A stretch of 12,761 nt of DNA, from positions 1 through 12,761 of the forward strand of contig CALPJR020000013.1 in the NCBI GenBank assembly GCA_943323935.2. The letters are read 5' to 3'. Positions 8,871-12,761 of this stretch are shown piece by piece; position 1 is the first letter of the stretch, and each line of letters starts with the position of its first letter. A program made the translations under genes and the position numbers. The notes under the pieces were generated by a model, which saw only the letters and a program-made list of their open reading frames with translations, was not told the DNA's origin and made no database searches. Origin of the DNA: Bifidobacterium breve (GTDB lineage Bacteria; Bacteroidota; Bacteroidia; Chitinophagales; Chitinophagaceae).

Positions 8871-8903
8871 TTGAATAAATGAGTGAAAAAGCAAGTATAT
8901 TCG
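8871..8903 (+). promoter_or_regulatory. Putative gldJ operon promoter
   Basis: TTG at 8871-8873 and TATATTCG at 8896-8903 resemble the Bacteroidota -33 and -7 elements (TTG, TAnnTTTG with one mismatch), with a 22-bp spacer. Transcription would start near 8908, giving a leader of about 30 nt before the gldJ ATG at 8940. It is the best promoter candidate for the plus-strand run in the divergent region. Confidence 0.45.
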
Positions 8904-8939
8904 CAGAAGATTTTTAACAGCACTGATTAAACAAAACAG

Positions 8940-10304
8940 ATGAATTTTATTAATAGCATATTATTATTTTTTGCGGTACTTTTTATAGGCCCAAAAATGA
9001 TCGCTCAATTTGATAGTAAACAAAGCAATCAAGTTGCATTTGCCTCTAAAGACGACCCATACGATAGCACCATTTTAATAAGAGGTGGCACATTCGCCAT
9101 GGGTATGAATCAGGAAAATATCATGGGCGATTGGAACAATAATTTGCGCAGAGTGACTGTAAGTTCTTTTAGAATCGACCAATATGAAGTAAGCAATAAG
9201 CAGTATAGAAACTATATAAAATGGCTTGAACGTGTTTTTATCCCATTAGGCAAGGATTCAATTGTGAAAGCTGCACTACCTGATACATTAGTATGGAGGA
9301 CAGATCTTGCTTACAATGAACCAATGGTAGAGGGTTATTTTAGGACTAAAGCATTCAATGACTACCCAGTGGTTGGGGTAAGTTGGGAGCAAGCCAATGC
9401 TTATTGCAGATGGAGAACAGATAGAGCAAATGAAAAAACATTAATCAAATATGGCTTAATTGATCCAACTAAACCTTACATAGGTAAAATGGAGACCAAT
9501 AACAGTCTAGTTGATAGCAATAAAAAAACGACACCAATTCCTTCTAATACAAGAGCTAAGAATAAAAACTTAGGGGATTATGTTTTGATTCCAGACTTTA
9601 GATTACCTACAGAAGCAGAATGGGAATATGCTGCAAAAGTGTCTAGTGGCAAAAACTATATCTCCAATTTTAATAATCCTAAAGCAGGATCTAATTCAGG
9701 GACACCCAATGCTAGTATCATCTCATCTGATTCACCCTATCCATGGAGTTCAAGTGGAAATGACGGTTTAAGAAATAACCCAACAGGAAAAAATAGCAAA
9801 AAAGATAAGAATAAGCGTGGTATGTTCATGGCGAACTTTAAAAATGGTAGTGGGGACTATATGGGTATGGTTGGGTATGCAAATGATGGTGCTGGTTTTC
9901 CAAGCAAAACCAATAGCTTTTTGCAAAACCCATTGGGCTTATACAATTTAAGTGGCAATGTAAACGAATGGGTAGCAGATATCTATCGTCCAATGAATAG
10001 TATTGATATGGATGATTTTAATCCCTACAGAGGAAATAACGTTTTAGATGGTGATGATGCCAACACCTCCAGTTATGAAACAGGTACAAATACTTTGATA
10101 TCTAACAAGTCAAGAGTGTACAAAGGTGGTAGCTGGAAAGATCGCCCTTATTGGTTAAATCCTGGAACAAGAAGGTATTTAGATCAAGATAAATCTAACA
10201 GCACAATAGGTTTTAGATGTGCTATTTCTGCTTTTGGAATGGACACACCAGATGGCAAAGAAGAGAAGCCTAATTTATTGCAGAAAATTAAAAATATCTT
10301 TTAA
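8940..10304 (+). CDS. gldJ: GldJ-like SUMF1-fold T9SS/gliding protein
   Basis: A 454-residue exported protein of the formylglycine-generating-enzyme (FGE/SUMF1) fold. Family blocks in order: IRGGTFAMG (47-55), DWNNN (64-68), FRIDQYEVSNKQY (77-89), YPVVGVSWEQANAYCRW (142-158), FRLPTEAEWEYAAK (220-233), NPLGLYNLSGNVNEW (330-344), RVYKGGSW (392-399) and GFRCA (424-428). The DWNN block and the place beside porU-porV point to GldJ rather than GldK/PorK. The FGE catalytic cysteines after GGS are absent (KDRPYWL), so a structural role is likely. GldJ in Flavobacterium is a lipoprotein needed for gliding and T9SS stability; here the signal peptide (about 1-22, KMIA-Q) has no cysteine, and an in-frame TAA at 8928-8930 rules out a longer start. 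At 454 residues it is shorter than the F. johnsoniae protein. It overlaps ispF by one base (TAATG). Confidence 0.85.
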   Translation: MNFINSILLFFAVLFIGPKMIAQFDSKQSNQVAFASKDDPYDSTILIRGGTFAMGMNQENIMGDWNNNLRRVTVSSFRIDQYEVSNKQYRNYIKWLERVFIPLGKDSIVKAALPDTLVWRTDLAYNEPMVEGYFRTKAFNDYPVVGVSWEQANAYCRWRTDRANEKTLIKYGLIDPTKPYIGKMETNNSLVDSNKKTTPIPSNTRAKNKNLGDYVLIPDFRLPTEAEWEYAAKVSSGKNYISNFNNPKAGSNSGTPNASIISSDSPYPWSSSGNDGLRNNPTGKNSKKDKNKRGMFMANFKNGSGDYMGMVGYANDGAGFPSKTNSFLQNPLGLYNLSGNVNEWVADIYRPMNSIDMDDFNPYRGNNVLDGDDANTSSYETGTNTLISNKSRVYKGGSWKDRPYWLNPGTRRYLDQDKSNSTIGFRCAISAFGMDTPDGKEEKPNLLQKIKNIF

Positions 10305-10786
10305 TGAAACTACGCATAGGTTCAGGCATAGATTTTCATCAATTGGTAGAAGGTAGGGATTTATGGATTGGAGGGATTCTTATTCCACACCACAAAGGAG
10401 CTTTAGGACACAGTGACGCAGATGTTTTATTACATGCTATTTGCGATGCCCTATTAGGTGCATTAAGCCTAGGTGATATTGGCACACATTTCCCTGACTC
10501 AGACAATACATTTAAGAATATTGATAGTAAGATTTTATTGCAAAGAACCTACGATTTAATTACTGCAGAAGGCTATCAAATAGTTAATATTGACGCCACA
10601 CTTTGTTTAGAAGCGCCAAAAATAAAGCCATACGTGATCGCTATGCAGGAATGTATCGCATCCATTTTACATATTGGCAATAAGGATATTTCTATCAAAG
10701 CCACTACTACAGAAACGATGGGTTTTACAGGAAGAGAAGAAGGACTTGTAGCAACTGCTACCTGTTTATTGATGGCAAAAAGCTAA
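10304..10786 (+). CDS. ispF: 2-C-methyl-D-erythritol 2,4-cyclodiphosphate synthase
   Basis: Cyclises 4-diphosphocytidyl-methylerythritol 2-phosphate to MEcPP with release of CMP in the MEP isoprenoid pathway; a cytoplasmic homotrimer. The 160 residues match the family length and carry its motifs: GSGIDFH (6-12, metal ligands Asp10 and His12), GHSDADVLLHAICDALLGA (35-53, third ligand His44), LGDIGTHFPD (56-65), and KATTTETMGFTGREEG (132-147) at the CDP-binding and trimer interface. The ATG shares its A with the gldJ stop (TAATG), pointing to translational coupling; murF follows after 10 bp. Isoprenoids feed undecaprenyl phosphate and menaquinone, so the link to murF is plausible but general. 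Confidence 0.97.
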   Translation: MKLRIGSGIDFHQLVEGRDLWIGGILIPHHKGALGHSDADVLLHAICDALLGALSLGDIGTHFPDSDNTFKNIDSKILLQRTYDLITAEGYQIVNIDATLCLEAPKIKPYVIAMQECIASILHIGNKDISIKATTTETMGFTGREEGLVATATCLLMAKS

Positions 10787-10796
10787 ATTAATTGCT

Positions 10797-12095
10797 ATGA
10801 AGCTTGGATCAATCGAAGATTTATATTCCATTTACACCACACACCCATCTGTTGTAACAGATACCAGAAAACTTAAATCAGGCGATCTATACTTTGCATT
10901 AAAAGGACCTAATTTTAATGGCAATGCTTTTGCAATGGCAGCATTGGAAGCAGGTGCGGCTTATGCCATTGTGGATGAGGACATTCCTAACAGTTCGGCA
11001 ATTCAAGATAGCATCATATATGTGGATGATGTATTATCTACCCTACAAGCATTAGCAAAATACCATCGTCAACAATTCAATATTCCATTCATTGCCATCA
11101 CTGGTAGCAATGGAAAAACAACCACTAAAGAATTGGTCTATGCTGTTTTAGCAAGCCATTTGAAAACCTATACTACACAGGGAAATTTAAACAACCATAT
11201 TGGTGTACCATTGACTTTATTAAGCATCCCTAAAGATGCTGAAATAGCCGTGATTGAAATGGGTGCCAATCACCAAAAAGAAATTGAAAGTTATTGTGCC
11301 TATACCCTACCTACGCATGGCATGATCACCAATTGTGGCAAAGCACATTTAGAAGGATTTGGTGGTGTGGAAGGTGTGAAAAAAGGAAAAGGTGAACTAT
11401 ATGATTTTTTAAGGGCCAACAATGGCACTGTTTTTTTAATGGAAGATTTTGACTACTTAGTTCAAATGGCGCAAGGCATACAACATGTGATTGGATATGG
11501 AAAAGAACAAGGACAAATTCAAGGAGAAGCGATAGATCATAATGGTATGTTGTCTGTCCAAATTAAAAAAGGCATTGAAATAGATTCTATCCAAACACAT
11601 TTAGTGGGCAATTTTAATCTACCCAATGTTTTAGCTGCTGTTACAATTGGACAATACTTTAAAGTACCCAATGAAAAAATAAAGTCTGCCATTGAAAATT
11701 ATATCCCAACCAATAGTCGTTCACAGTTATTGACATGGAATAACAACGAAGTCATTTTAGATGCTTACAATGCGAATCCTTCGAGTATGAAATTAGCGGT
11801 GGAGAATTTTGCTAAAATCAATAAAGATAATAAAATCGTTTGTTTAGGTGGGATGAGAGAATTAGGCGCCGATACTTTAATGGAACATCAAATGTTGATT
11901 GACCAATTGAAACAAACGAATTGGGAAAATGTATTACTTGTGGGTTCTGAGTTTAAACCTTGTGATCATAACTACCTTTATTTTGATACAGTTCAAGAGG
12001 CTAAAGCCTGGCTCCATGCACAACAATTGAAGGGCTATACCCTACTCATAAAAGGTTCTAGAGGAATACAGATGGAGCAATTGATAGCTCCTTAA
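10797..12095 (+). CDS. murF: UDP-MurNAc-tripeptide--D-Ala-D-Ala ligase
   Basis: Adds D-Ala-D-Ala to UDP-MurNAc-tripeptide, the last cytoplasmic step of the peptidoglycan precursor pathway. The 432-residue protein has the three Mur ligase domains: an N-terminal substrate domain (about 1-95; VVTDTRKLKSGDLYFALKG at 19-37 is the MurE/MurF-type uridine-binding stretch), a central ATPase domain with P-loop TGSNGKTTTKE (102-112), NLNNHIGVPLTLL (130-142), EMGANH (154-159) and the GKGE lysine region (197-200), and a C-terminal domain containing LDAYNANPSSM (around 320) and GGMRELG. The DxYNANP motif and EMGA favour MurF over other Mur ligases. Length is slightly below the E. coli enzyme (about 450), with no missing block. 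It sits 10 bp after ispF; murF beside gldJ/porU is a recurring Bacteroidota arrangement. Confidence 0.96.
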   Translation: MKLGSIEDLYSIYTTHPSVVTDTRKLKSGDLYFALKGPNFNGNAFAMAALEAGAAYAIVDEDIPNSSAIQDSIIYVDDVLSTLQALAKYHRQQFNIPFIAITGSNGKTTTKELVYAVLASHLKTYTTQGNLNNHIGVPLTLLSIPKDAEIAVIEMGANHQKEIESYCAYTLPTHGMITNCGKAHLEGFGGVEGVKKGKGELYDFLRANNGTVFLMEDFDYLVQMAQGIQHVIGYGKEQGQIQGEAIDHNGMLSVQIKKGIEIDSIQTHLVGNFNLPNVLAAVTIGQYFKVPNEKIKSAIENYIPTNSRSQLLTWNNNEVILDAYNANPSSMKLAVENFAKINKDNKIVCLGGMRELGADTLMEHQMLIDQLKQTNWENVLLVGSEFKPCDHNYLYFDTVQEAKAWLHAQQLKGYTLLIKGSRGIQMEQLIAP

Positions 12096-12110
12096 TTTTC
12101 GGTACCTTTG
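12081..12110 (+). promoter_or_regulatory. Putative promoter of the DUF983 gene
   Basis: TTG at 12081-12083, inside the murF 3' end, is followed after 19 bp by TACCTTTG (12103-12110), an exact TAnnTTTG match. This is the best-looking Bacteroidota-type promoter in the window. Only CGGC separates the -7 box from the ATG at 12115, so the transcript would be leaderless or nearly so. Confidence 0.6.
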
Positions 12111-12114
12111 CGGC

Positions 12115-12558
12115 ATGAAAAATAGCTACCTGTACAGCACCATCACCAATAAGTGTCCTAGATGTAGAGAAGGTAAGCTGTTCACTGGTTCCAATCCATA
12201 CGATTTATCCAATATCACTAAAATGCATGAGCACTGTCCAGTATGTGGACAGCAAACTGAAATTGAGGTGGGATTTTATTATGGTACTGGTTATGTAAGC
12301 TATGCATTGACTGTAGCCTATTTTGTTGCTATGTTTGTTGCATGGAAAGTATTAATTGGTATGACATGGGAATTAGATGACAACAGAATGTTTTACTGGT
12401 TAGGTACTACTATATTTTTATTGATTTTGATACAACCTATTTTAATGCGCCTATCACGTTCTATTTGGTTAGGCTGGTTTGTTTCTTATAATAAGAATTG
12501 GAAAAATGAGCCATTGGAATACAATGAAAGGATGGATGAGCACATGAAGGAAATGTAG
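12115..12558 (+). CDS. DUF983 small membrane protein with zinc-ribbon-like motif
   Basis: A 147-residue inner-membrane protein of unknown function. The N-terminal soluble part carries two CxxC pairs, CPRC (14-17) and CPVC (41-44), that could form a zinc ribbon. Next is the DUF983-typical segment EVGFYYGTGYVSYAL (51-65), then two hydrophobic helices (about 61-83 and 93-113) and a basic/acidic tail (YNKNWKNEPLEYNERMDEHMKEM). There is no signal peptide. It begins 19 bp after the murF stop but has its own strong promoter-like sequence, so it may be transcribed both with murF and independently. An intrinsic terminator follows. I cannot assign a role. Confidence 0.85.
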   Translation: MKNSYLYSTITNKCPRCREGKLFTGSNPYDLSNITKMHEHCPVCGQQTEIEVGFYYGTGYVSYALTVAYFVAMFVAWKVLIGMTWELDDNRMFYWLGTTIFLLILIQPILMRLSRSIWLGWFVSYNKNWKNEPLEYNERMDEHMKEM

Positions 12559-12598
12559 ATTTCACTTTTCTTCTGTAAGCCTTTATTAATATTGATTT

Positions 12599-12626
12599 AG
12601 CATAGATAATTTTCTATGCTTTTTTT
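12599..12626 (+). terminator. Intrinsic terminator after the DUF983 gene
   Basis: AGCATAGA (12599-12606) pairs perfectly with TCTATGCT (12613-12620) around a six-base loop, TAATTT, and is followed by six more Ts. This 8-bp stem plus T-run, 40 bases after the DUF983 stop, is a convincing Rho-independent terminator closing the gldJ-ispF-murF-DUF983 run. Confidence 0.85.
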
Positions 12627-12761
12627 ATTAAACTATTTTAAGAAATTTTTGAGTTTGATTTTATTTCAAAAATTAATTCTAATATTAATTGTGGATAATA
12701 GAATAGCGCGTCTTGGACTTTACTTTTATATCATCAATATGATACTAATATTAATGTTCCC
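12627..12761. other. AT-rich non-coding tail with short repeats and a DnaA-box match
   Basis: No credible coding sequence. The stretch is strongly AT-rich. It contains an 11-bp direct repeat, CTAATATTAAT, at 12679-12689 and 12745-12755; an inverted repeat TATCAT-CAAT-ATGATA at 12729-12744; and TGTGGATAA at 12690-12698, the reverse complement of the consensus DnaA box TTATCCACA. It is presumably the upstream region of a gene beyond the window. Confidence 0.5.

Noticed and set aside
8940..10304. Active formylglycine-generating enzyme or other SUMF1 oxidase
   Set aside because: The cysteine pair after the GGS motif is absent (KDRPYWL), and the DWNN block and porU-porV neighbours fit GldJ.
1..12761. 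CRISPR array, insertion sequence, phage gene, tRNA or rRNA
   Set aside because: No regularly spaced repeats, transposase or integrase motifs, or tRNA/rRNA-like sequence were seen; nearly all the window is accounted for by conserved chromosomal genes.

Overview
The window looks like chromosomal DNA of an AT-rich member of the phylum Bacteroidota, probably near the Chitinophagaceae/Sphingobacteriia side. The reasons are the type IX secretion system (T9SS) genes porU, porV and a gldJ-like gene, a DUF4292 lipoprotein next to an EnvC-like protein, and TAnnTTTG-type -7 promoter boxes close to start codons. The family placement is inference from gene content, not from a search.

Layout. From the left edge to 8827 every gene is on the minus strand, so the transcription order is porU (5402-8827), porV (4215-5354), dut (3710-4150), a DUF4292 lipoprotein (2873-3700), an EnvC-like protein (1509-2861) and glpK (1-1478, its last few codons cut off by the window edge). 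A hairpin plus T-run after porV and a promoter-like box before dut suggest two units: porU-porV, and dut-DUF4292-envC-glpK, whose members are 9, 11 and 30 bp apart. A 112-bp divergent intergenic region (8828-8939) separates porU from the plus-strand run gldJ (8940-10304), ispF (10304-10786), murF (10797-12095) and a DUF983 gene (12115-12558). The right-hand run ends in a strong intrinsic terminator (12599-12626), followed by an AT-rich non-coding tail to the window end.

How the genes fit together. PorU (C25 cysteine protease, the T9SS sortase), PorV (outer-membrane shuttle for T9SS cargo) and GldJ (SUMF1-fold protein associated with the T9SS/gliding machinery) form a known conserved T9SS neighbourhood. 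Most of the rest is envelope-linked: MurF (last cytoplasmic step of peptidoglycan precursor synthesis), an EnvC-like degenerate LytM protein, a DUF4292 lipoprotein, and IspF (isoprenoid precursors, needed among other things for the undecaprenyl carrier). dut and glpK are metabolic genes.

The window is mostly well-known families. The points most worth a second look are: the GldJ homologue has a signal peptide but no lipobox cysteine; the EnvC-like LytM domain has lost essentially every zinc-binding residue; several -7 boxes sit only 4-6 nt from the ATG (possible leaderless or near-leaderless transcripts), one of them inside a perfect inverted repeat abutting porU; and a consensus DnaA box lies in the AT-rich, repeat-containing tail. 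I see no CRISPR array, transposon, phage gene, rRNA or tRNA.
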